Source of the DNA: Archegozetes longisetosus
Lineage: Eukaryota; Arthropoda; Arachnida; Sarcoptiformes; Trhypochthoniidae
DNA length: 64,000 nt
Assembly (NCBI GenBank): GCA_018873245.2
Contig: JAEMBT020000006.1
Coordinates: 441,804 to 505,803, forward strand
Reading direction: 5' to 3'
The position numbers and the translations under genes were made by a program. Shown in pieces: positions 12,297-24,093 of this stretch. A model generated the notes under the pieces. That model ran no database searches, was not told the origin of the DNA, and saw only the letters and a list, made by a program, of their open reading frames with translations. Numbering within the stretch: the first letter of the stretch is position 1; every line of letters starts with the position of its first letter.

Positions 12297-12970
12297 TTAC
12301 ATTAATATCTTTCCAACTTCGAGCTTATTATTATTTTTGTTTGAACCCGATTTCCTCTCATAGTATTCTCCAAATATATTCGACTTTGTATGAGATGATC
12401 TATAACTACCCTCCAATGAATTCAATACTAGAAGTGATGGATTTATGAATTTTGAGTTAATGATTGATCTATAGGCAACTGTTTAGGCAAACAAATAAAG
12501 AGTGGAATCAATTCTACCAATTGTTGAGTTGGTACGCTTGAGTCGGACAACTATTGAAACTTAAATAGATTCGAGGGCTCTGATGGATAATAACTTGAAG
12601 AATAGTCATTGTATTTTCGAGAGTTTAAGTGATCTGTAGAACTTTTTTCAAGTCCTCTGTTTCTGTTTGAATAGCTTGATGAAGTTTTATATCTACCATT
12701 GTTTGGCTCATAATTCGGTCCATAATAAGAGCCGTAGTTAGTATCTAAAGCTCCGAACAAGTCATCTGGACTTCTAATCTGATAACTACTCAATCCATAA
12801 TCATATTGGTAAACATCGTGAAAGTTAGCGAAACAATAGTTTATGAATGAGACAAGTATCAAAATCTGAAATTAAAACAATATTATTAAAGAATTTGATA
12901 TAAAAGTAGATTTTCTGATTAAATTAAAACCGAAACAATAGCATACATGAAACGTAATCCTTTTCAGCAT
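12297..12970 (-). pseudogene. Decayed family A gene (copy 3)
   Basis: Exon 1 (12947-12970, MLKRITFH, GTATGC donor) and exon 2 starting at 12865 (ILILVSFINYCFANFHD) form a good signal peptide and a 112-codon frame that stops at 12551-12553. Homology to copy 2 continues past that TAG in the same frame: TQQLVELIPLFICLPKQLP aligns with SQQMNQLLPLLVLLSKQLS. It then shifts frame at the two T bases 12448-12449 into KFINPSLLVLNSLE, which aligns with QNFVNPSLGARD, and ends at TAA 12297-12299. So there is one in-frame stop and one missing base. The missing base resembles the homopolymer deletions in other genes here and may be an assembly fault. The TAG is harder to dismiss, although an unrecognised intron ending at that TAG is possible. 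Confidence 0.65.
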
Positions 12971-13344
12971 TTTTACACCACTGTTCGAAATGAAAGTCTA
13001 AGTGATTTAAAGTTGACAATTTTTATAAAATCTATACCAGTATAAAAACTAGACAAATGTTGGAAGAATTGCTCAAAGCATTTGCCTATTTAAAACCAGT
13101 TGCGTTTGCTTAAGGAGTAGAATGTATTTATCAGAACCACTTTTGATAAAAACTACTATTAATTGCATTCTATAAAGAAAAGATTTGTAACGAATTGAAG
13201 TAACAACAAAATTAGTGTCACTCTTAGCTTATTTTTTTTAGATAAATGATTAAAACCATTAGATGAAGGATTAAGCAAAAAATTTTAATGACCCGAAAAA
13301 TCACACAAAAAACTTATCGAAGTGTTAAAAATAACTAGGTATAT
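12971..13344. other. Gene-free stretch
   Basis: 5' flank of the decayed family A gene. No feature was recognised. Confidence 0.55.
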
Positions 13345-13957
13345 CATACTTCACGCTCATAGATCAAACTGGAGGTCGTAGAGCCTCAACTAGAATACCG
13401 TTAAATTAGCTTGATCAGTTATGATGAACCACGCCCACATTTACCTTACTCCATCTTCTATGGATAAGATCACCTAAATTAAATATCGTTCGACTCAGTT
13501 CAACAAGTAGAATACGTTAAGATCTATCCTGGGATTGGCTGGCCTAACTTGGGCTAAACTAACCTAACCTAACAGTTGTGCACGCGTCGCTTCAAAGTCA
13601 GGTTTAACCAAAATTAAATCGGAAATAACGTTGCAAAAGTTAAATCTCTCTATGAAATAGTTAAGTATCTATATGCATGGTTTAGCCTAACCGAGAATAA
13701 GGTCAGGTTGAGAAGCTTAACAAGCGAAGCATCTTATGTTATTCTCAGCTTAGGTTCAATCGGGTTCGTGGAAGTTAAACGAGTCGCTATCAGGTGCACC
13801 CATCAGGGAAACTAAATTCTGTTTAAATTTTCATGAAAAATGACACTTTGACCACCGGGACGGAGTAAGAAAGGTAGGCGACTTTCAACATAACTGATTG
13901 AGCTCTGCTATTTTAGGTTCTACAACACACTTTTGGCCCGTGAGCGTAAAGTGAGAT
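13345..13957. repeat. Foldback element with diverged terminal repeats; CCTAA units inside
   Basis: The left end (from about 13351, ACTTCACGCTCA) and right end (to about 13957, TGAGCGTAAAGTGAGA) are reverse complements over about 110 bp with many mismatches. Shared strings include ATCAGTTATG and CTTACTCC. Inside, 13561-13573 reads AACCTAACCTAAC, two units of the arthropod telomere pentamer, with related CTAA-rich sequence just before it. The element is GC-richer than its surroundings, consistent with inserted DNA. Confidence 0.6.
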
Positions 13958-15789
13958 TTAGACAAATAATACTTGTGAAGTTTCTATAATTTGCAATATT
14001 ATCTCTTATGGAAGGGACACAAGATTTTAAAATTTGAATATTGCGTTTCAAGCTTATTGATATTTTGTATAACAGAAATGTTAACTAACAGAAAGTAAAA
14101 ATAAGTCAATAACAAGTGTTCGAGTGGTACTTCACTCAACTCTTAGTAAGAGCTGAATTGTAGGAAAATTCATACCATAATCTTCTTTAATGGATTTGCA
14201 AAATTTGTTAAAGATGCTTTATGTGCTTAATGATCTGGACTCAATAAAAAAAGAGAGTTTGAATAAAAATAGATTTTTCAGTAGCTGTAATATCTGTAAC
14301 TTTGAATACTGGTTGGCTTCACTATAACATCAATTAAAACTGATCGTGTCTATAAATAAAAAGAAATAAAAGTAATTGTTTGGGTATTTATTTACGGATC
14401 TTTGCTCATTTATGACCGATTTATTAGATTTGATCGAAAATAATTGGACAGTTTTTGGAACTTAAGGTTGAAATCCATAAAAACTAAGTTTAAGTTACTT
14501 TGTATCATAAGTAGTTCTTTATGTATTAGTTTTGACAAATATCTCAATTCGTTTTCGGTGTAAATGGATGGAATAAATATTGATTTGATTTGATAAAATC
14601 CATTTTTATAGTTTAAATGATAATCACTAAAAAGTTGATCACACAAATAGTTGTTGGTTTGAGAACTAACTGTGGGTCATCTCTTTTTACTTTTACTGCA
14701 TACTAAATAGGATTGTTATATAACATTTGTTTTAACTAATAATGTCCTAAAACAGTGTATCACATCGTTTTAAAACATTTATTGAGCATCAATTTTTAAA
14801 GAAAATTGACGTCAATTTGAACAAATCTGACATAAACTTCTCAGGTTTGACAAAATAAGATATTTGTTAAATTATTATGTAAACGAGTGACTTTCGGTAC
14901 TCTCCTAAACTCTATTTTCAAGTATGTTCTGTTCAGATTTTCGATTACAAGGCATTTTACACTTTTTCTATTAAAGAAACACCAAAAGTTTGAGTGAGTA
15001 GATTCAAGTGAATTTTCAGCTTTTTCGAAATAACATGCAATGTATACTTTGGGGTTCATAAAAATTCTAACACCGTTAAAATATCTGAGGTCACTTTTAA
15101 ACATTTTAAAACACTTTAAAACGTACTGACAAATTTAGGAATTGTGTCAACCCTAATACTAGTAAATGTGTTCTCTGAAAACACATCTGATTGGTAATCA
15201 CTTTAAAAAATGATAGCGATCTTAAACCCAGTAATGTTGACCCGGAAACAACGAAAGAAAACTTTATAGAAATTGTTTAAAATGTAAAACAAGTATTTCA
15301 ATTGACGAAGTTTTATTTTTAGCATAACTTTTCATTTTTAAAAGTATTTTTAAAGTTTTAGCCGTTATATGTTTGCTTCATTTTTTGAGTTCAATTGTTT
15401 AAGAAAATTCTTATTAAATTTTACAAGAAATGATCAGATAGTGTGTGGTTGGTTTTCAATTTTATAAAAAAACTTAGATGCCAATATCCATAATTAATAC
15501 ACTGGAGAACGCTGTTTTTCATTTAAAAAATATGACTCAAAGCTCTTTATTTTGTGATATAATGTTCACATTTTCCTACATAAATAAAATGTGAATAGAT
15601 ACATAATACACATTACTACATATATAATAAGCAACGTTTAGATAAGCTAAGCTCGATCTATCTGACAGTAAAGTCAACAAATAATCTTCAGTTTCACAAG
15701 ATTGCTTACTCAACAACTCAACTAATAAATTTAGATTGGGCCAAACTGAAAATTTGAAACCATTTCTACAGTTATATAAGAAGTGTACC
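13958..15789. other. Gene-free stretch
   Basis: AT-rich. Two short minus-strand open frames (78 and 87 codons) lack homology, splice context or coding bias that I can recognise. No gene is called. Confidence 0.5.
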
Positions 15790-17781
15790 TTATTCTAAAA
15801 ATCTTAACACAGGATAAACGCTAAAATAGCGGCGACTCAAATCTGTAGTTTGTTTGTTATCATTGCTAGTATGATAATTATCTAAATTACTCGATCTGCT
15901 ATTTATTTTTGGATCAATTCTATAGATTATACCATTAGAAGCCGCAAAACCATAGTTAGAATCAGTTGATCCATAATTATGTGCTTGGCTTATGTCAGTG
16001 TCAATAGGTTTTTGGTGATTATCAGAATCGATGTTCTTATGAGAAAATACAGAATCGAAGTTTGATGAACTCCGGTCAGAGTTTAATATAGGACTCTTGT
16101 GAGTGCCAGAATCAACAGTATTACGGATTGGTGTTGAGAAATGATCAGAATCTGGACGACTCCTTTCCTCTCCTTTTGATATAACTGTATTGACGTGTTC
16201 GATAACGGGTCGTATTTGTTGAACAACATTACGATACGGTTGTATTATTTCTCTTACTTCTTGTATGACTGGCTTAATCACTTCATGCACCAGTCTATAG
16301 GGTTCGTCTTCAGATGAGGACTGCTCCACTTGTCTAGGCAAACCTTTTCATAAAATATTTACTTAAATAGATTCCAAAATAAAATTGTGTCATAATATAG
16401 ATATGTATATACATTAGTATTTTGAATATAAGAAATTAAGAAATCAGTTTTCGGCAAAACAAAGTTATAGTATGTGAAAAATAATATCAAATACTTGGAG
16501 TATGCGATTGATGGACAGTCAGTCGACTCGATTGTGATCTAAAATTAAGCTGAAGTGGTATAGAGCTTGATGTTATCTCAATAATTTGCGGCTCGTTATT
16601 TACTTCTTCCAACCGAACTGGTATTACTTCAACTGTCCTCCTCGTTTGTACTGCTATTGAAATAGGACTTTGAGTCCTTGAAGACTCTCTCGGACTGGTT
16701 TTTATGCCACTATTTTTAGGTTGAGAGCCATCCGAATGATATCCGCCACTAGACCTTTGCCCGAAATTACTTAGGCCAAAGCTTTGTTCTGCAGCTAGTC
16801 TACTGCTAGTTTTGTCAAAACTATTTGCACTAACGGTGCTTTCAACTTCTCCACCGGATTCGTAATTACCGCTATGTTTTCCAAATGCATTACATGTAAT
16901 CATGAGGGTTGTCATTAGGAAAAGCTGCAAATTTAAATTTAAAAAGTTATTAGCAAGAGTTAATTACTTTATTTCATCTGTTTAATTTTGTCATTTATTA
17001 CAAATGATTGCGGTCTAACCAACTGCAAGTATGTTTAAAGCAATTTGACTTATAAACAAATAAGAGTTGTGTTCAAGTTTTGCAGACTGTAGGGCCGTAA
17101 CAAGTTATTGGGCCTGCAATTGAGATAAACTCAATATTTAACTCGAATTATTAGTCCAACGATTGTGAAGTGATCGTGATGTATTAATACATCTGCCTTA
17201 ATCCCTAATGCGTGCAATCATAAATCAGGGAAGGCATATTAATCTAATAGATCTTTAGGGTCAGTTACTTTCAACTGTCAACTCAAAGTTTATGAATAAA
17301 AATGAACACTTCATTCAAAGAACAATAAGGAAAATATTTGTTGATTCACTCATTGTGAACTAACTTTGCACTAAGTTTGACTCAAAAAAGTCAATCAGGT
17401 AATTGATTTTGGGTCAATATTAGGGTATTAGTTATATTAAGGTATAATGATTCATATTTTAAGTCTAATAATTTTCATAAGTGATTCGATGAATGGGCAA
17501 ACCCTTAAAAATTGCTGTGCACGCATCAGGTTCAGATTGATGTGCAGGCAGATAGTTGACTAAAGCCGATTCAATAGAACATAATAATATACCCAAACCT
17601 TTACAGAGCTGGACTTCAAATCATTCTTGTGATCTGTTTTGAATATTTTTAATAAATTGAGAAATGATAAAGAATCAAACTGAGTTGAAACCACAATGAA
17701 TACTAAACAAAATTTACTGAATATTTACTGAAAAATACACAAATTTTTATTTACCAAAGGATATTTCTTTAACGAATACAT
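15790..17781 (-). CDS. Secreted VHEV-KPVIQEV protein, family B copy 2
   Basis: Three exons: complement(join(15790..16343,16495..16924,17755..17781)), 336 aa. Exon 1 (MYSLKKYPL, GTAAAT donor) joins exon 2 (LFLMTTLMITCNAFG) in phase 0 to form a signal peptide. Exon 2 is Ser/Gly-rich. The exon 2/3 junction splits a codon after one base, exactly as in copy 1. The conserved block reads TVHQSHTPS, then SSSEDEPYR, then LVHEVIKPVIQEVREIIQPY, then QQIRPVIEHVNTVISKGE. The C-terminal tail of about 120 residues is Ser/Asp/Asn-rich and unlike copy 1. The intron before exon 2 is 830 bp and exon 1 is inferred from phase and leader quality, so the start is less certain than the rest. Function unknown; structural secreted role inferred. 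Confidence 0.82.
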
Positions 17782-19374
17782 GTTTATCGAAGCTACAACC
17801 AAAATAAGACTCACTAATAGGTTGAAACATTCGAGAGAACTTTAAGAAACAATAGATTTTATTCACGTAAAAAGTTCATAAAGATTTTCACATAAAAGAG
17901 TGAAAACAAAATTTTCTTGAGAGTAGTTTCTCACGAGAGATGCTTTCGTTTTATAGAATTTGATGAAATAAGAAAAAATTCATAACAATAACAGTAATAA
18001 AAAATTAAGAGCTGTTTGAATGAGGGATAAATTGTTGACGAAATAGAAAATATGAATTGAACTAAAATGAAATGATAATAAAAATGGTGTGAAAATCGTG
18101 TCACATATTTTTATAGCTTTGAAAAATAAACTGATCATAAATTAAATGGTGGCTATAAGTGCAAAAGACAATATTAAATAGCTTTAGATTGAAAGTTTAG
18201 ATAAATTCAATTTTAGACGATCTGCTACATTTGGTTCATATCCTCCTATTATTTTGATCTTTTTTCGTAAGCTTATGAACTTTTAAAACATTACTTCGAA
18301 TATTAGCTTTATCGATTGGTATTTTAATGCAATTTCCTATTAGTTTTATCAACTTATTTGAAATACTTTCCATAATTTGCACTGTTATTGTTTCTTCTCT
18401 AAAATTAGTGTAGACTTCAGACTCTGAATAGTTACGATGGATCTCTGAACACAACTCTTTGATAACTAGGTAGCAAACGTTTGATTGAGAATACTTTCAA
18501 ATATTTATTTTCAAAATCATTTGTATTCCATTGCACTTAAACAACTTACAAAATTTGTCAATTATTGCCAGCTATTGAGTAGAGAATCAGATTTGATGAT
18601 CAAAATTTGCGGAACTAATAAATAAACTTTACAGGAAATATAAATTCAGGTATTACTATCGAATTTTGATATAAATCTAGATGGCTAATTTATATATTTT
18701 GTACATGAGCCATTGAATTATGACAATTTTCATTAAAATAAATCATCTGATTATCAAATAATCTTATTCGAGATTAGACTTTAGTATTGTATTTATATGG
18801 AGTTTGATTGCAATATTTTTGCAGATAATATCTTTTTTCTCATGAAAAAAATTACTATCAGTATAAGCAAATATTGTTTCAACTAAAAATTTGTATAAGT
18901 ACAGTAATTCGTACAAGTCTTGCAATTTAAAGACTCGAAGCACTAAACAGTATTGATTCATTATTATATGTTCATTTACTTTATTTTTTGGGGCGATCTG
19001 TTTTCGTAGAGGATTTTTATTAGTCCCATAGGATTTACGAGATTTTCCCAAACAAGCTTTAAAAGTTTATTTATGTGTTTTTCTGTAGATAAGAGAGAAA
19101 CTGAAGTCAAAATAGAGATTATTAGCAGAGCTTCAGAATAGTTTTCAAGGAAAAATTTTCCTTTAGTAGAGATACAAGTTGATCCCCGTTATAGACAAGT
19201 TTTTATCTAAAAAATACATTCTACTGATTGTTTATGAAAAAGGTTCAATCAAGAAAAATTGACTATGTGCGAGTGCGATTTCGAGTTGGGAACAATTTGA
19301 TGGAAAAATTTGAATAATTTTACCTATAGCTAAATATTATAACTTGGACCACATACATAATCCAAATTAGTATG
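17782..19374. other. Gene-free stretch
   Basis: AT-rich. Minus-strand open frames of 72 and 95 codons (18236-18454 and 18764-19051) have no recognisable similarity or splice context and are not called. Confidence 0.5.
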
Positions 19375-19691
19375 TTTTTCTACCATTTGGTAGTACGAAA
19401 AATGACTTACCTCTGGTCTGAATACACGAACGGGATGTGACTATTAAATTTGAAGAGTTAAGTTCAAAAGATTGTGTTTTGACATTAATTCTTGTTAGGG
19501 TTTTCTTTGCTAAAAGTGATACTTAACCTTGAAAACTAGACCTTTTTAGGAAACTTTTAGCTCTTTGCAATTCAGAAATTATGTCAAAACACAATCCTTT
19601 GAACTTAACTCTTCAAATTTAATAGTCACATCCCGTTCGTGTATTCAGACCAGAGGTAAGTCATTTTTCGTACTACCAAATGGTAGAAAAA
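19375..19691. mobile_element. Young foldback MITE, nearly identical arms of about 113 bp
   Basis: The left arm (19375-19487) and right arm (about 19578-19691) are almost perfect reverse complements. They start TTTTTCTACCATTTGGTAGT and contain ACACGAACGGGATGTGACTA. The unpaired loop is about 90 bp. The terminal CTACCATTTGGTAG is itself palindromic. High arm identity suggests recent activity or conversion between arms. The target duplication is not obvious, so the family is unassigned. Confidence 0.85.
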
Positions 19692-20645
19692 GTCATGTAG
19701 AGCAATCTTCAAGATCAAATCTAACAAAAACTCCAATATAACTTAATTTAATTATTTCTTTTAAAATCTTAAAACTTCTTATTTTAACTTAACTGTTTCA
19801 TTACAAGATACTTGAAGACTTAAATTACATAAACTCGATACAGAACTGATGGATCTGTCAATTAAAAATCAGTTTTGTTTTGATCTGGACACTTGGTAAG
19901 AGTTATCAGTAGGTATGAACTATTTCGGCGTCAAATACTAGAACAGTTTTCGATTTTTTCCAATTTCGATCGATTTACTTATTTAAAATTTTGTTTGCAT
20001 AAAACTTCACAAATATTTTAATAATCATCAAAAATACCTTTAATATCTCCGTTAAAACATAAAAGAGAGTATTTTTTGATTGGATCGATATCAAATTTAA
20101 TATTTCATTTAATGTAATTTTATTAAACTAATTGTTTGTTTTGATATATTCCGATGAATCTTGCTCAAAATGACATCGTTAAAACGTCGCAATAAATTTG
20201 ATCGAAACCTACTGTCCTGAATTGACGGCAATTTTAGATAAAATTGCACCTAGATCCATAAAGTATACAATGCCCTTATCAGTCAGACATTGGGTTGGAC
20301 ACTTATTCACAAAAATAAAGTTGCAACTTTCATCGATTTGTATTCTGATAATAAATTATGTGCTAATTATGTCCATGAAATGCGCGGTTTCTTTCCGGTA
20401 CTCCTAATACTATGTTTGTTTTGATATATTCCTGAATTTGCTAAATGAACGTTCGGCATCTAAATTTGCGCAACATGTTAATGCAATTTTAGGTAAAATT
20501 GCACTGTCCTGACCCCACCTCGGAACTGATTCCAATAGTTCCTCTTATCGAGTAGAGTTTAGTGGTACCCCATGTTGGGGGTCTAGAAGTGGTAGATCGC
20601 CTGCTGCTGACTATTATTTTAAAAAATTAAAATTTCTATTATAAC
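19692..20645. other. Gene-free stretch with short direct repeats
   Basis: The string GTTTGTTTTGATATATTCC occurs at 20134 and 20414. GCAATTTTAGATAAAATTGCAC at about 20229 recurs with one change at about 20482, and CTGTCCTGA recurs as well. These look like fragments of a degraded repeat. A 69-codon frame here is not supported as a gene. Confidence 0.45.
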
Positions 20646-21311
20646 GTACAGTCATTCTCGTAAATGAGGTAAACAGTTTTCGAGGGTTTTCTACCCCTAA
20701 ACCTTGTTGGATCTTGATGAAATTTTTTTGAGTATACTACATGTTGGGACGCACAACATATTAGAAGCATATTGATATTCTACTTGTTGCTCACAGACAA
20801 ACGAGCTAAATTCTCCCAGAGGATCCTGGTGTAGATTTTCAAATTCTGACGCTTGGATACGATTAAACACCAAAAATGATTAGACACGTGTTTTTTTTGT
20901 TTGGATAAATAATGTTTTATGATTCTACTTTAAATTTGCTATCTTTTGAAATCAAAATCAACCCTGACTCTTTTTTCCCAAGAAAGATATCAATATTCAG
21001 ATATCGTCAATTTTATGTTCGTTACCCTATAGATCTTGCGTTTGCCCTTATTTATCCAAACAAAAAACACGTGTCTAATCATTTTTTATGTTTAATCGTA
21101 TCCAAGCGTCAGAATTTGAAAATCTACACCAGGATCCTCTGGGAGAATTTAGCTCGTTTGTCTGTGAGCAACAAGTAGAATATCAATATGCTTCTAATAT
21201 GTTGTGCGTCCCAACATGTAGTATACTCAAAAAAATTTCATCAAGATCCAACAAGGTTTAGGGGTAGAAAACCCTCAAAACCGTTTACCTCATTTATGAG
21301 AATGACTGTAC
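20646..21311. mobile_element. Tc1/mariner-like foldback element, arms of about 260 bp
   Basis: The ends read TACAGTCATTCTCGTAAATG and its reverse complement, with TA at both borders as expected for Tc1/mariner. The arms (about 20646-20910 and 21050-21311) are almost fully complementary, with landmarks such as GGATCCTCTGGGAGAATTTA and AACATATTAGAAGCATATTG. The centre is only about 140 bp and not clearly coding; an 88-codon frame across it is mostly arm sequence. Non-autonomous. Confidence 0.85.
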
Positions 21312-22599
21312 ATTGATATAATTTACCGAGTAGGTTATAAATTTAAACACTAAAACCTAACCTATAATTACATTCACCTGCCAAGAGGCTTCAGCTGATT
21401 GAGATTGACACCTAAAAACCATTTTCTTCAGAAGTCATCAATTGACCGAACAGTTTTTGTATTGATTGTTCGCATTCTATATTCTCATTCTTGTTTAAAT
21501 TTCGTGAAATTTTGACCTAGCTTACGCTTAATTCTTTATAAAGCTAGTCTATGAACGTTTCTCCTAGGATTCGAAGTCTTAATCTGTTCAATATGTGCAG
21601 GTTAGATTAGGTTACTCTAGGTTAAAATGAGATTTCGACTTAATTTTGTTCATGAAAATGCATTAAAGTTATTTAATCCTAGTACACATAATTGTATATA
21701 TATATAATACGCGCGGGAAGGGGGGAAGGTGGTGGTTGAAACTTTTTTGTGGTTAGGTCACGTCCTTAGAGTTCTATAGAATTCACAAAAGGTCTTGAGA
21801 GGAATCGTGAACTCTTCATTTTAGTTGGGGTCAGGATAGTGGAATCGTACCGTAATGTATATGAAGTAATAATAAACACCAATACTTTATGATATCAAAG
21901 TAATCTGTTTCAGGTAATTGTTCGAGTATGTAATGCTGAAACTCTTCTTTTAAGCTTCATTTGATCACAGTCAACAATTATGAATTGAAACAATTGATTG
22001 CATTTGTTGATGTCAGTTTTCAAGGAAACCTTTTGAAATGGATCAAATACGGCACATCTTTGAAACAAGCCATTAATCTCAAAAACACTACCTTCCATGT
22101 TATTTTTCTTAGTTGTATCCATTTTTGATAAACTGCTTCAGAAAAGTTGATAAATCATCTAATTTTTTCTGCTTCGAAGTTTTCAAAGTTTGAATTAATG
22201 CTGAAGGTTTCTCACTTAATTCTAATTTATCATAACTATTGATTGAACTTTTTGGTCAACATTAAGAGATCCATAAGTAAGTGCGATATTGAAGTTCCTT
22301 TTGAGAATGACTGCTGTATTGCTTCCAACGGATTTAATATGTGAACGAAAATACTAAGTTTCACAACTCACAAGTAGAATAGAAATGATTTCTTTATTAA
22401 ATTAAATGATAAGACATTAAAATGTAAAACTGTGTGTAAGGTGAGATACTTTTAATATTAAAGTCTCAAGTAATACGCTTAAGAAACATATTAAAATAAA
22501 TCATAGTTTGTCTTAAACTTTATCTCAAACCAGGTTTAATGTGTTTGAATTCATTCATCAAGATGTATGATCAAATTGAATGTAATATTTGTACAAATT
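21312..22599. other. Gene-free stretch with one doubtful coding patch
   Basis: Mostly AT-rich spacer. A TA run followed by a G-rich string lies near 21700-21735. The minus strand between about 22260 and 21910 reads in two overlapping frames with coding-like composition (KPSALIQTLKTSKQKKLDDL, then MEGSVFEINGLFQRCAVFDP), offset by a frameshift. I do not recognise it and leave it uncalled as a gene. Confidence 0.35.
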
Positions 22600-22674
22600 G
22601 TCGCTTTGGAACTATACTGTCGTATCTCTCATTGAAATAACATTGCGACTACAACAGTATAGTCTGAAGGCGAC
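22600..22674. repeat. Short palindromic MITE-like element
   Basis: About 75 bp with 25-bp inverted ends (GTCGCTTTGGAACTATACTG against GTCGCCTTCAGACTATACTG read from the other end). A CAAAT string lies near both borders but is not placed exactly. Confidence 0.5.
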
Positions 22675-24093
22675 CAAATACTTAATTGTAGTTTGAAATG
22701 GATACTTATAAAAATCACTACTGATTACTTAGAAATTTTAACATGAGCTCAAAAGTGCAGCTCGAAGATCGACAACTCTGAGCTGCGCTTATAGAAGCTC
22801 GAGCTTGAAGCTCAAGATTTCAAACCAATGCTCATCGCTGCTCTAAAATTTGAAATATTTTTTACTTTGATATAGTAAACAAAAGCTGTTATTCTTTCAT
22901 TGTCCGTTGTGTCGAACTGTTGCTGTATTCGATTGCTATAAACTTACTCTTATTCAACATAACAACAAAAAAAATTTAATATAAGTTCATCTCTGATAAA
23001 AATTCCAAAGTGTTGATCGAAAAATGAACCAATTTCTAAAAGAGATACGAAAGACAAAATTGATTTCAAATTTATGATAATTTGTGGATCTACCAAAAAA
23101 TATGTTTTTTCATTCCTCAAATTTTTAATGCTTTGAGTGAAAACTCAAATAAAGCACTCCAAAATGAGTTTCTAAAATAAGGAAAACATCCAAACAATTT
23201 CAATAATTTATGTTGGATTCTTAATTCTAAAAGTATTAAGTATTAAGCTTTTGTTTAAAATCGAAAATAAGAAAAAATATGAAAAACGATGCCAAAATTA
23301 ACAGAAAATACGATAAATTTGTACAAAAATACAATGATTCCCTTGTTATAGTTATGTTTTGTTTACTATTATATTGGATTATTAACCGAACCGAAAAAAC
23401 TAAACGCATATATGATCGCAAACAATAGATGTCTTCGTTAACGACATAACAGCCATTTATCAAAAGCAAGAGAACGCACACTAATTCGAGAGAGAGAGAG
23501 AATATCGACCACTGAATTATTGATCAAATCCTAAAAATTCTCATAAGAGTACAAAAGACTGAAAGCACTAACACCATGAATGTGGACTATATCCTCAAAT
23601 CTGAGAACCAATGCGCAAGTTTAGGATCAATTTTAACATAAAATTGCAGCGCAGCTGAAGCTATAGTACCATAACAACAACGCTAACAGACAAAATACTG
23701 AAGAAAATCATTCTCCATTATTGAATCCATAATATTCTGTGCCTCATAAAGCATAGCATTTCAACTAAATTATTAACAAAAACAGAAGTTTATAACTAGT
23801 AATTAACAGAAAAAAAGCAAAAACTCTTCTCATAGCGTATGCAATAAATAATTTGTGTGCAAAAAGAGTGCATCAAATATTTAATAATTAAATCAGTTCC
23901 AGATATATATGATTCCAAATTTGGAGACTTGAACGAACGCACATATAAATCCTCTGTTCGTTTCGGATTGATTTTTTTCTCATTGCATTACTTGACGACT
24001 GGATTATTGATTTTCTAGTCTTTGCTCTCTGCTTCTACTATCAATATCAAGTGCTTTCTAAACGCTTGCGCTAGAAATCAGATATTGCTAATA
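22675..24093. other. Gene-free stretch and 5' region of the 24.1-kb gene
   Basis: 22750-22850 is rich in GAGCT/AGCTC strings. A (GA)n tract lies at about 23490. ACATATAAATCC near 23941 could be the TATA element of the 24.1-kb gene. The minus-strand 81-codon frame at 23236-23481 is not supported as a gene. Confidence 0.45.

Noticed and set aside
14410..15104. Two minus-strand frames of 78 and 87 codons
   Set aside because: No recognisable similarity or gene structure.
18236..19051. Two minus-strand frames of 72 and 95 codons
   Set aside because: Lys/Ile/Asn-rich as expected by chance in AT-rich DNA; no domain, leader or flanking exons.
23490..23510. Short GA repeat and TA-rich tracts elsewhere
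   Set aside because: Too short and ordinary to interpret as functional elements.
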